From assembly GCF_000445475.1 (NCBI RefSeq), contig NZ_AUPZ01000003.1:24662-88661 (forward strand): 64,000 nt of DNA. Direction: 5' to 3'. The notes under the pieces are model-generated. The model made no database searches, was not told the DNA's origin, and was given only the letters and a program-made list of their open reading frames with translations. Position 1 is the first letter of the stretch. The number at the start of each line of letters is the position of its first letter. Of this stretch, positions 17,544-28,189 are shown piece after piece. Source of the DNA: Sulfurimonas hongkongensis. Lineage in GTDB: Bacteria; Campylobacterota; Campylobacteria; Campylobacterales; Sulfurimonadaceae. A program made the position numbers and the translations under genes.

Positions 17544-18797
17544 ATGATTGATTATCCAAACTTTTTAGAAAAAATCTTTGATAAATTAAAAGAAAAAGAT
17601 GCAAAAGCCATTATAGTTGGCGGATATATTAGAGATACTCTGCTCAATTTTAACTCAAACGATATAGATATTGAAGTTTATAATGTAGAAAGCTTTGAGA
17701 AGTTGCAAAATATCTTAAAAGAGTTTGGAAATTTAAACATAGTTGGAAAGAGTTTTGGAGTTTGTAAGTTAAAGATGCAAAGCTATGATTTAGACTTTAC
17801 TCTTCCAAGACTTGACTCTAAAGTAGCCTCTGGACACTTGGGCTTTGATATAAAGATAGATAAAAATCTCGACTTTAGTGAAGCTGCAAGAAGAAGAGAC
17901 TTTAGTATTAACGCTATTGGATTTGATGTTCATACCAAAACTCTACTTGATCCCTATAATGGTCTTGAAGATTTAAAAAACAGAACTCTTAAGATGGTTG
18001 ATGCGAAAACTTTTATAGATGATCCTCTAAGAGTTTTAAGGGCTGTGGGCTTTTGTTCAAGATATAATTTTGTGATGCACAAAGAGCTATTTAACTTATG
18101 TTTTAAGATGATTAAAGAAGATGCACTACAAGAGCTTCCTAAAGAGAGAATTTATGAAGAGATTAAGAAGACTTTACTCAGATCTACTAAACCATCTATT
18201 GGCTTTTGGCTCTTAAGAGAGTTAGATGCATTAAAATATTTTAAAAACCTAGATTTGCTAAATAAAAAAGACTGGCAACTTATTATGGATGCACTAGATA
18301 GATTTGGATCCAATAAAACAACTAACACTAAAACTAACGAAATTTTAATGTTAGCTATACTTTGTTATAGATTTGATGAAGTTAAAGCTAAAGAGTTTAT
18401 CACATTTATGACTGATGATAAATTTCTCCTAAAAGAAGTTTTAACTCTTCTTTATTCTCTGTCTAAATTTTTAGAACTATCTTTTGCAAAAAAAATAAGC
18501 AACTACGATATTTATAAGCTTGCCACTTTAGTAAATATTAAAAATCTTTGCATTTTAGGTGAAGTTTTATTTGGTGTTGATAAAACTATAGCAGCAAAAG
18601 CAAAAGAGTTGGGTGTATTAGAGAAAAAATTAAAAGCTATTTTAATGGGAAGAGATTTAGTCTTACTAGGACTAAAACCATCAGCTGACTTTTCTAAAAT
18701 ATTAGATGCAAGCTATGAAGCTCAAATGAGAGAAGAATTTTATAGTAAAGATGAAGCACTTAAATGGCTAAAAGGATATTTATTTAACTACCAATAA
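17544..18797 (+). CDS. cca: CCA tRNA nucleotidyltransferase family protein
   Basis: A 417-residue class II nucleotidyltransferase: GGYIRDTLL near residue 26, catalytic DID in NDIDIEVYN, then RDFSINAIGFD and the RNA-binding helix with DDPLRVLRAV. It adds or repairs the 3'-CCA end of tRNA (or polyadenylates RNA, as relatives do). Its 3' end overlaps the convergent 157-residue gene by 14 bases. The C-terminal half is helical with no HD motif visible. Confidence 0.9.
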   Translation: MIDYPNFLEKIFDKLKEKDAKAIIVGGYIRDTLLNFNSNDIDIEVYNVESFEKLQNILKEFGNLNIVGKSFGVCKLKMQSYDLDFTLPRLDSKVASGHLGFDIKIDKNLDFSEAARRRDFSINAIGFDVHTKTLLDPYNGLEDLKNRTLKMVDAKTFIDDPLRVLRAVGFCSRYNFVMHKELFNLCFKMIKEDALQELPKERIYEEIKKTLLRSTKPSIGFWLLRELDALKYFKNLDLLNKKDWQLIMDALDRFGSNKTTNTKTNEILMLAILCYRFDEVKAKEFITFMTDDKFLLKEVLTLLYSLSKFLELSFAKKISNYDIYKLATLVNIKNLCILGEVLFGVDKTIAAKAKELGVLEKKLKAILMGRDLVLLGLKPSADFSKILDASYEAQMREEFYSKDEALKWLKGYLFNYQ

Positions 18798-19257
18798 CAC
18801 TCATTTTTCTTTGGATTTCACTCTTTTTGTTCATATCTTCAATGGCTTTATTTAGAGATTCTCTTATTTTAGAGTAGTATATCTGTTTGTTATCTATATC
18901 ATACTTTATTATCATCTCTTTTGAAACTTCAAACAGTTCTATTGCAACTTCTATAGCTTCTATAGAGAGTTTTTTATTTGCTAATATACTCAATATTAGA
19001 TCAAGTCCTTTTCGTATCTTACTATCCATATCTTCTATATCTATATATCTTTTTTGACTCTTTTCATCTACCTCAAGAAGCCTTTTTAAAACCTCTTGTA
19101 AACCATCTGCACTTACAGGTAAATCAGGGATTCTATTGTTAATATATGATCTCATATCTGTTAAATTCATCCTTGAGATTCTCTCAACTAATTCATTGTG
19201 CATTTTTTCTTTATCATTTGTAGAGATTCCCATTTTACCTAGCATATTTGAAAACAT
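18784..19257 (-). CDS. Conserved-looking helical protein of unknown function
   Basis: A 157-residue soluble, strongly charged protein predicted to be nearly all helix, with a heptad-like C-terminal half (LIL...IEVAIELFEV...). It has no signal peptide, no membrane segment and no cysteine. The ATG follows AGAAGGTAGAT. It lies 13 bases after queF on the same strand and its 3' end overlaps the tRNA nucleotidyltransferase gene. I do not recognise the family. Confidence 0.7.
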   Translation of the reverse strand: MFSNMLGKMGISTNDKEKMHNELVERISRMNLTDMRSYINNRIPDLPVSADGLQEVLKRLLEVDEKSQKRYIDIEDMDSKIRKGLDLILSILANKKLSIEAIEVAIELFEVSKEMIIKYDIDNKQIYYSKIRESLNKAIEDMNKKSEIQRKMSVIGS

Positions 19258-19270
19258 ATCTACCTTCTGT

Positions 19271-19651
19271 TTATTTAATTTTTGAACTATCTATTTCTAT
19301 AACTGTATGAACATTCCCACGAGGGTTATAATCAGCTACGATCTTCATATATTTTGGTTTTATTTTATTTTCTAGTGCTTCATATATCTCATTTGCACTA
19401 TTTTCATGTGAAATATGTCTATCTCTAAAAGAGTTTATATAGAGCTTCATAGCTTTTAATTCTATTACAAACTCATCTGGAGTGTATTCTAAATATATAG
19501 TCGCATAGTCTGGATATCCACTTCTAGGACACAAACAAGAAAATTCTGGAAGTGTCATTTTTATAAGATAATCTCTTTTATATTGATTTGGCCATATTTC
19601 TAAATCTTTTTCTATATCAAACTCATTTACAATTTTTTCACCATACTTCAT
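19271..19651 (-). CDS. queF: NADPH-dependent 7-cyano-7-deazaguanine reductase QueF
   Basis: A 126-residue type I QueF. The nucleophilic Cys is in FSCLCPRSGYPDYATIYLEY, and the catalytic region SFRDRHISHENSANEIY supplies the substrate-binding residues. It reduces preQ0 to preQ1 in queuosine biosynthesis. Its start codon overlaps the upstream GGDEF-EAL gene's stop by ATGA, so the two are translationally coupled, a typical arrangement beside the origin in this group. Confidence 0.95.
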   Translation of the reverse strand: MKYGEKIVNEFDIEKDLEIWPNQYKRDYLIKMTLPEFSCLCPRSGYPDYATIYLEYTPDEFVIELKAMKLYINSFRDRHISHENSANEIYEALENKIKPKYMKIVADYNPRGNVHTVIEIDSSKIK

Positions 19652-21027
19652 ATATCTTTTTCCTCATTTTTTATCTCAGAGAGATATTTTCCCTGAATAA
19701 AGTCTATCTCCAACTCTTTTAACTCTTCTAAAATCTCATTAGATTCTACCATTTTTATCCAAGTTTTTAAACCCTTTTTTTGTGCCATAAGGTTAAAACC
19801 TCTTATAATGTCTATATATTTTCTATCTTTTTTATAAAAGGAGTCATATCTTATTATATCAATATCCAAATCTCTTAAATATAAAAAACTAGTATGAATA
19901 GCTCCAAGTCTATCTATGGCAATAAGTACGCCCATTTCTCTTAAGAGTTGTAGAGTATCATTATACTTATTTATTTGAGAATAATAATCTAGTTCATTAA
20001 GTATAAAAATTATTTTTTTGTTTTTATTTAAAAATTTTTTAGCATTATATATAAAACTAGGGTTTCTTATGGATGTAGGCGATATATTTATAGCATATAT
20101 ACTATTTTCTTTTTTACTACATCTAAGTACAATCTCTTCTAAAATTTTTAGATCAAATTCAAGTCTCAATCCAAGTTTATCCAATATCTTTATATATGTT
20201 TTTTGATGAATAATTTTTCCATCTGATGTTTTTAACTTTACAAAACACTCTTTTATAACAGGTTTTTGTTTTTCATAAACATCTTGAATCATAATATCAA
20301 AAAGTCTATTTTTTACAGCATTTAGTACAAAATACTCTTGTATTTGTGGGTTTATTTCTTTATTATTTTTAGATATATTTTTTCTATCTTTGATTTCAAA
20401 AAGATTATCTACAAGATATTCTACCTCGTTTGAAAAATTTATATCTGTTATAGCACCACTTAATTTTACTTCTATATTATCTACCATCAGATCATCACTC
20501 TTTAAAAAAAGCATATCTACTAGAGATATATGATCTTTTTTTAAACCTCTTAAACCTATAACAAAATCGCCGGCTTTTATATGTCCCATAGGAAAATTGA
20601 CTATATCATTACATTTTAGATACTCTTCTACCCATGAGATTACTTCTCTTATTACTTTATCTCCATTTTTAATACTATATCGATTATTTATATTGTCTAA
20701 ATTATCTATACTAATTAAAATAAGAGTGTAATTTTTATATGTATTGATATCTTTTTGTAAATATTTAAAAAGATATTCTCTTGTAAAAGTTTTTGATATA
20801 GGATCTGTTATCTTTATATCAAAACTTTTATATATAATATAAAAAATAAAATATATACTAAATAGAAAAAGTAAAAGTATCTCTACATAAAATGTAGTAT
20901 CTACTGTTTCATAATTAATTATAAGTCTATGAGAAATAAATAAAAGTATAAGAGAAAAGATAGGAAATCCCATTCTAAGTGCTAACTTAAAACGATATTC
21001 TCTCTCTTTTATCTCTGGAAGTAACAT
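19648..21027 (-). CDS. Membrane protein with degenerate GGDEF and EAL domains
   Basis: A 459-residue protein. Two hydrophobic segments (about residues 15-32 and 42-68) precede a GGDEF-like domain (SKTFTREYLFKYLQ, then AGDFVIGL where GGDEF should be) and an EAL-like domain from about residue 215. In the EAL part, ECFVKLK replaces the E(A/V)L motif and AIDRLGA replaces DDFGTG, so metal-binding acids are mostly gone. It probably neither makes nor breaks c-di-GMP and is more likely a receptor of the LapD kind. It lies nine bases after gyrB and is coupled to queF. Confidence 0.85.
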   Translation of the reverse strand: MLLPEIKEREYRFKLALRMGFPIFSLILLFISHRLIINYETVDTTFYVEILLLFLFSIYFIFYIIYKSFDIKITDPISKTFTREYLFKYLQKDINTYKNYTLILISIDNLDNINNRYSIKNGDKVIREVISWVEEYLKCNDIVNFPMGHIKAGDFVIGLRGLKKDHISLVDMLFLKSDDLMVDNIEVKLSGAITDINFSNEVEYLVDNLFEIKDRKNISKNNKEINPQIQEYFVLNAVKNRLFDIMIQDVYEKQKPVIKECFVKLKTSDGKIIHQKTYIKILDKLGLRLEFDLKILEEIVLRCSKKENSIYAINISPTSIRNPSFIYNAKKFLNKNKKIIFILNELDYYSQINKYNDTLQLLREMGVLIAIDRLGAIHTSFLYLRDLDIDIIRYDSFYKKDRKYIDIIRGFNLMAQKKGLKTWIKMVESNEILEELKELEIDFIQGKYLSEIKNEEKDI

Positions 21028-21036
21028 CTATAATTT

Positions 21037-23349
<2,313 letters not shown>

Positions 23350-23492
23350 TTATACTTCCTACTATAAAAATCTAATATATAGTCACAAGAAAATTATCTT
23401 TAATGAAAAAGTAATCATGACATAATTAGAGACATTTTATCCAATCTTTATTAAAATAAAGTTTTATGGTGTGTTTTTATGAGTATGAAGAG

Positions 23493-23521
23493 TTTTTACT
23501 TCACTTTTTGTGAAGTAAAAA
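23493..23521 (-). terminator. dnaN terminator hairpin
   Basis: TTTTTACTTCA and TGAAGTAAAAA pair over 11 bases around a 7-base loop, ten bases after the dnaN stop. It separates dnaN from gyrB, whose start is 143 bases farther on. Confidence 0.75.
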
Positions 23522-23530
23522 GATAGAAGT

Positions 23531-24598
23531 TTATATAACTATTGGCATTACAACTGTTTTAAAGTTAGCATCTATTAAAACAAAAGGTAGATTTCCTTCA
23601 TTTAGTCCTATAGTAAATTCTGATGAGTTTATACTATTTAAAAAATCTAATAAATATTTTGAATTTATAGCTATAACAAAATCTTCACTAAAGTTTGTAA
23701 TAAAGTTTATCTCTGTTTTTGCTTCTATATTATCATCACTTAATGACTCAAATACAATCAAATCACTTAAAAAACTAATCTTTACATCTGATGATATAGT
23801 AGTTATTTGTTTGATGGACTCTATCATTTTAGCTTTTGGTAGAATTAAAGAGTTTTTTATCTCTTTTGGGATGATTCTTGTATATTCTGGAAATTTACCA
23901 TTTATGAGTTTTGTAAAAAAAGTATATTGTTTTGAGTGAATTATAAGATTTGTATCATCATAATACATCTCTATATCATCAAAGAAGAGTTTTTGAATCT
24001 CTACTATGGCTTTTTTTGGGATAATAATAGAGAGTTCATTATCACTAGTATTTGTGATGGTTACAATGGCTAGTCTTCTTGTATCAGTAGAAGCAAAGTT
24101 TATACTATCTTTTTTTATATCTATAAGTGCACCATTTAACTCAAATTTAGGATTGTTAGTATCAATCGCTGGAGTTATTTTTTTGAGTGACTCTATAAGA
24201 GAGTGAGAGTTTATAGAGATGCGAGGTTTTCCTTCATAAGTTGGAAATGATGGAAAGTCATTATATGAAAAAGTTGGTAGTTTAAACTTTGAGTGTGATT
24301 GTGAGATAAATAGTATCTCATTTTTTACTTCTAGGTTTATCTCTGTATCTTTAAGTATTCTTATAATATCTAAGAGTTTTTTACCATTAGCAGTAATGCT
24401 TCCAGTTGATATGATATTTAGTAAGTCTGTAGAGACTTCAAATCCTATCTCTTGATCAGTAGCTCTTAGAGTTAATTTTTCTTCATTAACATTTATAAAA
24501 ACGTGAGAAGTTATTTGAGAAGTATCTTTTTTTTCTAAAAATGGTTGAGCATTTATTAGTATGTTTTCTATGATTGATTTAGAGATTGTTATCTTCAT
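23531..24598 (-). CDS. dnaN: DNA polymerase III sliding clamp (beta subunit)
   Basis: A 355-residue protein, three repeated clamp domains by length and pattern, starting MKITISKSIIENILINAQPFL and ending FVLIDANFKTVVMPIVI, the usual C-terminal clamp signature. It tethers the replicative polymerase to DNA. It follows dnaA across the 175-base origin-like spacer and ends before a strong hairpin. The sequence is AT-rich and very divergent from E. coli, as is normal in this phylum. Confidence 0.96.
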   Translation of the reverse strand: MKITISKSIIENILINAQPFLEKKDTSQITSHVFINVNEEKLTLRATDQEIGFEVSTDLLNIISTGSITANGKKLLDIIRILKDTEINLEVKNEILFISQSHSKFKLPTFSYNDFPSFPTYEGKPRISINSHSLIESLKKITPAIDTNNPKFELNGALIDIKKDSINFASTDTRRLAIVTITNTSDNELSIIIPKKAIVEIQKLFFDDIEMYYDDTNLIIHSKQYTFFTKLINGKFPEYTRIIPKEIKNSLILPKAKMIESIKQITTISSDVKISFLSDLIVFESLSDDNIEAKTEINFITNFSEDFVIAINSKYLLDFLNSINSSEFTIGLNEGNLPFVLIDANFKTVVMPIVI

Positions 24599-24773
24599 AT
24601 GAATTCCTATTATTATATAATATTTAGTAAGTAGTAGTAGGAGATGGTGATTATGTGAATATCACTTTTTGCTTCCCACTAACAGAGCTTTTTGGATGTG
24701 ATGAACCAAAGTAACTCTACTCACATCTATTCACTTTTATGATTATATCTTTTTTTAAACAAAAATATAACAT
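24599..24773. other. Probable chromosome origin (oriC) between dnaA and dnaN
   Basis: The spacer holds DnaA boxes that match the epsilonproteobacterial TATTCAC core: TATTCACAT (minus strand, 24653-24661) and TATTCACTT (plus, 24728-24736), plus a weaker TACTCACA at 24718-24725. Reading the minus strand after the box at 24661, there is a short GC-richer stretch, then CCTACTACTACTTACTAA (24624-24641), then the AT-rich TATTATATAATAATA (24609-24623). Box, trinucleotide run and AT-rich DNA is the order of the bacterial basal unwinding system (DnaA-trios). A second AT-rich run lies at 24741-24773. Confidence 0.75.
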
Positions 24774-26081
24774 TTAAGATACAGAAGTTATTTTATTGGT
24801 CAATTCTTCTATTTTAACTCTAAAATCTTCATCATTTTTCATAAGTTCATTTATTTTTTTTATAGTATGGCTGATGGCAGTATGGTCTTTCATTCCAAAA
24901 TATTGAGCGAGTTGAGGCATAGTATTGTGAGTTAATTCACGACATAGATATATACTAACTCTTCTAGCATATACTAAGTTTCTACTTCTACCTTTTGAAC
25001 GAATTTCAGTTGGTTTTATGTTTAAATCTTTTGCAACACTATTTGTAATAGTGTCTAGTGTTAGGTTAGCTCTATTTTCTTGGAGTTGATCTCTAAGTAC
25101 ATTTTTTGTAAAGGCCAAATCTATCTCTATGTGCATAAGCTGTGAGTAAGCATGAAGTTTAGATAAGATTCCCTCAATTTCACGAACATTACTCTCTATA
25201 ACAGTAGCTATATAGTTTATGATATCGTTAGATAGTTTAACTTTGTTAATTTCACACTTTTTTTTGATGATGGCGATTTTTGTCTCAAGCTCTGGTGGCT
25301 GGATATCTGCAACTAAGCCCCACTCAAATCTACTTTGAAGTCTTTTTTCTAGTCCACCTATTTTTTTAGGATGTTTATCTGCTGTTAGTATTATCTGTTT
25401 GCCCGCACCTTTTAGTGCTTCAAAAGTGTGAAAAAATTCTTCTTGGATTCCTTCTTTATTACTTAAAAATTGAACATCATCTATAAGAAGAACATCACAT
25501 TTTCTATATTTTTCTTGAAATGATGGCATCGTTTTGTTTCTAACATGCCTTATAAAGTCATTTAAAAACTGCTCAACTGAGGTATAAATAACACTTTTAC
25601 CGTGGTTTAAAAAAACATTTCCAGCTGATTGCATAAGGTGAGTCTTTCCTAAACCAACTCCACCATAGATAAAAAGAGGGTTATAAACCTCTCCAGCTGC
25701 TTCACTTACACTCTTTACTGCAGCATAAGCAAACTGATTTGAGCCACCAACCATAAAGTTATCAAAAGTATGGGAGGGATTTAGCAGAGAGTGTTGTGGT
25801 TTTTGATCACTCTTTTGTTTTTTACCCTTTTGAGCTACTAGATTTTTTAGAGTAATCTTTACATTAACTTTATTTCCACTTTTTATTTCAAAGAGGTGAG
25901 TTATCTTTTCGGTATATTTATTTTTTATCCAGTTAAGTACAAGAGCATTTGGGGCATAAAAAATTGCCATATCGCTTGTAGATTTTTTAACATCATAGAC
26001 GAGTTGCTTTATATATCTGTTATATTGTAACTCTGTTATCTCTTCTCTTAATAGTTCTAAAACTTCTTGACCTATATTCAC
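24774..26081 (-). CDS. dnaA: Chromosomal replication initiator protein DnaA
   Basis: A 435-residue AAA+ initiator. Domain I is the helical N-terminus, domain III has Walker A GGVGLGKTH and Walker B VLLIDDVQF, and domain IV ends with the DNA-binding signature GMKDHTAISHTIKKI. It starts with GTG at 26079-26081, and that codon lies inside a DnaA box (26075-26083), which suggests autoregulation. A weak AAGG ribosome site precedes it. Confidence 0.98.
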   Translation of the reverse strand: MNIGQEVLELLREEITELQYNRYIKQLVYDVKKSTSDMAIFYAPNALVLNWIKNKYTEKITHLFEIKSGNKVNVKITLKNLVAQKGKKQKSDQKPQHSLLNPSHTFDNFMVGGSNQFAYAAVKSVSEAAGEVYNPLFIYGGVGLGKTHLMQSAGNVFLNHGKSVIYTSVEQFLNDFIRHVRNKTMPSFQEKYRKCDVLLIDDVQFLSNKEGIQEEFFHTFEALKGAGKQIILTADKHPKKIGGLEKRLQSRFEWGLVADIQPPELETKIAIIKKKCEINKVKLSNDIINYIATVIESNVREIEGILSKLHAYSQLMHIEIDLAFTKNVLRDQLQENRANLTLDTITNSVAKDLNIKPTEIRSKGRSRNLVYARRVSIYLCRELTHNTMPQLAQYFGMKDHTAISHTIKKINELMKNDEDFRVKIEELTNKITSVS

Positions 26082-26181
26082 ATAAAGCCTTATTTAAATT
26101 ATTTAGATGTGAATAGTAACTCTTTAATCCATAAATATCCATTAAAAACAAGTGAATAACTAAAATTTAACAACGTGAATA
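26075..26181. promoter_or_regulatory. Four DnaA boxes upstream of and across the dnaA start
   Basis: TATTCACAT at 26075-26083 spans the GTG start codon. Reading upstream, ATGTGAATA is at 26107-26115, AAGTGAATA at 26150-26158 and ACGTGAATA at 26173-26181, all the same way round relative to dnaA (the core is TATTCAC on the minus strand for the last three). They fit the second part of a bipartite origin and an autoregulatory site. Confidence 0.7.
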
Positions 26182-26206
26182 ACTATAAGTTTTAAACTCT
26201 TTTGTA

Positions 26207-26212
26207 TATAAT
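26207..26212 (+). promoter_or_regulatory. -10 element for ruvC
   Basis: TATAAT preceded by TTTTGTA, 28 bases before the ruvC start codon, in the dnaA-ruvC divergent spacer. Confidence 0.5.
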
Positions 26213-26239
26213 GACTTAAAAATTAAAAGATTAATAAAC

Positions 26240-26716
26240 ATGATAATACTAGGACTAGACCCAGGAACTAGAAATATGGGTTATGCACTTATAAGGTTAG
26301 AAAATTTTAAAATCTCTTTGCTTGAGGCTGGACTTATAAAGATGAAAGCTGAGAATTTACAATTTCAAATACCTCAGATGGTAGAGGCTCTTGATAATAT
26401 CTTTAAAAATCACACTATAGATGAAGTAGCTCTAGAAGATATTTTTTATGCTCACAACCCTGCAACAACTATAAAATTAGCACAATTTCGCGGAGCAATT
26501 ATGTTAAAGATTTTACAAGTTCATGGCACATTTAGCGAATATACTGCACTTCAAGTAAAAAAAGCACTAACGGGAAAAGCAAAAGCTTCAAAAGAGCAAG
26601 TCTCTTTCATGGTTAAAAGACTGTTAAATATAAAAAAAGAGATAAAACCACTAGATATATCAGATGCAATGGCTGTAGCAATAACACATTCGCAAAGAGT
26701 TAAATTAAGAAAATAA
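26240..26716 (+). CDS. ruvC: Holliday junction endonuclease RuvC
   Basis: A 158-residue resolvase with the acidic residues expected of the RNase H-like fold: the first Asp in [14 protein letters not shown], a Glu in [23 protein letters not shown], and the last Asp in [12 protein letters not shown]. It cuts Holliday junctions made by RuvAB. It is divergent from dnaA. Confidence 0.97.
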   Translation: MIILGLDPGTRNMGYALIRLENFKISLLEAGLIKMKAENLQFQIPQMVEALDNIFKNHTIDEVALEDIFYAHNPATTIKLAQFRGAIMLKILQVHGTFSEYTALQVKKALTGKAKASKEQVSFMVKRLLNIKKEIKPLDISDAMAVAITHSQRVKLRK

Positions 26717-26808
26717 TTTAAAAAGAAACTCTTGCTATATATCAAAAAATAAAAGATATAAAGAGGATACAATCAAAAATAAAAGTGTAGTTAAAGGAAA
26801 TAATAAAA

Positions 26809-27774
26809 ATGAATCAATTTACAAACCTCCCAGAGGGACATCCAGTTAGAGTTTATTTAGAAGAAAATCAACTCATTCGTGGTCTGATGGCAAGTATCAA
26901 TAGCATAGATATAGATAAAAACCCAGATGAGTTTAAAGAGAAGTTTAAAAGACTTTGTTTAGTTGAAAAACACTTTGCAAGAAAAGAGAATCAACTCTTC
27001 CCGTATTTAGAACAGTATGGATGGACATCTCCATCTCAAAATATGTGGGCTTTTCATGATGATATTAGAGCCATCGTAAAGCAGGCTAGAAATCTCGTAG
27101 AGAGTGATGAAAAAGAGTCACTTATGATGGTTTTACAAAATCTTTTTCGCAATCTAGAACATATTATGCAAGTTGAAGAGGGTAGACTTCTCCCACGTGC
27201 ATTAGAGATGCTACAAGTTGATGATTGGAAAGAGATGAGAGATGGAGATGAAGAGATAGGTTGGATGTTTGATGAAGCTCCAACTGCATATCCAGCACAT
27301 GTAAAAGATGAATATATTCATCCATCACAAGATACTAAAAAGAGAAAACTCCCTTTTTCACTTGATGGTAGAATAGATTTAGAACAGGGTCATATGTTAC
27401 CAGAGCAGATAAATTGGCTCTTAAAATTTATGCCTGTTGATATTACTTATGTTGATGAGAATGATGTTGTTATTTTTTATAATCGCGGAGAAGATAGAGT
27501 TTTTCCAAGAAGTGCGGGAATTATTGGTCGTGAAGTAAAGTTTTGTCACCCTCCAAAGTCAGTTGATCAAGTTTTGATGATACTAAGAGAGTTTAAAGCT
27601 GGACGAAGAGATGAAGCTGAGTTTTGGATAACATTTAAAGGCAAGTTTATACACATTCGTTACTTTGCTATTCGTGATGATGAGGGTAACTACAAAGGTG
27701 TTATAGAAGTTAGTCAAGATGTTACTCACATCAGAGAGCTTGAGGGTCAACAAAGACTACTTGATTGGGAATAA
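26809..27774 (+). CDS. Hemerythrin-type and PAS domain protein (DUF438-like)
   Basis: A 321-residue soluble protein. The first part is a DUF438/hemerythrin-like four-helix region with spaced His and Glu (GHPVRVYLEENQLI, VEKHFARKENQLFPYLEQYGW, FHDDIRAIVKQ, LFRNLEHIMQVEEGRLLPRAL). A PAS domain follows (MPVDITYVDENDVVIFYNRGEDRVFPRSAGIIGR...). Such proteins sense oxygen, nitric oxide or redox state; the partner is unknown. It stands alone with ppnP 53 bases after it. Confidence 0.85.
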   Translation: MNQFTNLPEGHPVRVYLEENQLIRGLMASINSIDIDKNPDEFKEKFKRLCLVEKHFARKENQLFPYLEQYGWTSPSQNMWAFHDDIRAIVKQARNLVESDEKESLMMVLQNLFRNLEHIMQVEEGRLLPRALEMLQVDDWKEMRDGDEEIGWMFDEAPTAYPAHVKDEYIHPSQDTKKRKLPFSLDGRIDLEQGHMLPEQINWLLKFMPVDITYVDENDVVIFYNRGEDRVFPRSAGIIGREVKFCHPPKSVDQVLMILREFKAGRRDEAEFWITFKGKFIHIRYFAIRDDEGNYKGVIEVSQDVTHIRELEGQQRLLDWE

Positions 27775-27827
27775 AGTTTAGCTAATCTTGCTATAATTAA
27801 AGTTCAAATAAAATTAAGGAACAAATT

Positions 27828-28139
27828 ATGAGCAAATTTACAAACGCAACAATTACAAAAGAGGCAAATATTTATTATGACGGAAGTGTAACTAGTCGTA
27901 GTGTTGAGTTAGAAGATGGCTCACAGATATCACTAGGCGTTATGCTACCGGGTGAATACACTTTTAATACAAACAAAGCTGAAATAATGGAGATACTAAG
28001 TGGTAATTTAGAAGTTAAGTTACCAGATGAAGAGTGGAAAACTCTAAGTACACCAGAATCTTTTAATGTAGCAGCAAACTCATCTTTTGATGTTAGAGTT
28101 AAAACAGTTACAGACTATTGTTGTAGATATATTGATTAG
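27828..28139 (+). CDS. ppnP: Pyrimidine/purine nucleoside phosphorylase PpnP
   Basis: A 103-residue cupin of the PpnP (DUF1255) family: YDGSVTSRSVELEDGSQISLGVMLPGEYTFNT and a C-terminal ANSSFDVRVKTVTDYCCRYID match closely. It phosphorolyses several nucleosides in nucleotide salvage. A ribosome site (AAGGAACAAATT) precedes the ATG. It is convergent with gltA, 50 bases away. Confidence 0.93.
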   Translation: MSKFTNATITKEANIYYDGSVTSRSVELEDGSQISLGVMLPGEYTFNTNKAEIMEILSGNLEVKLPDEEWKTLSTPESFNVAANSSFDVRVKTVTDYCCRYID

Positions 28140-28189
28140 TCTTTTAAAGAGTTCTTTTATAATAATCTAAATCAAGTTTAGGATGATGA

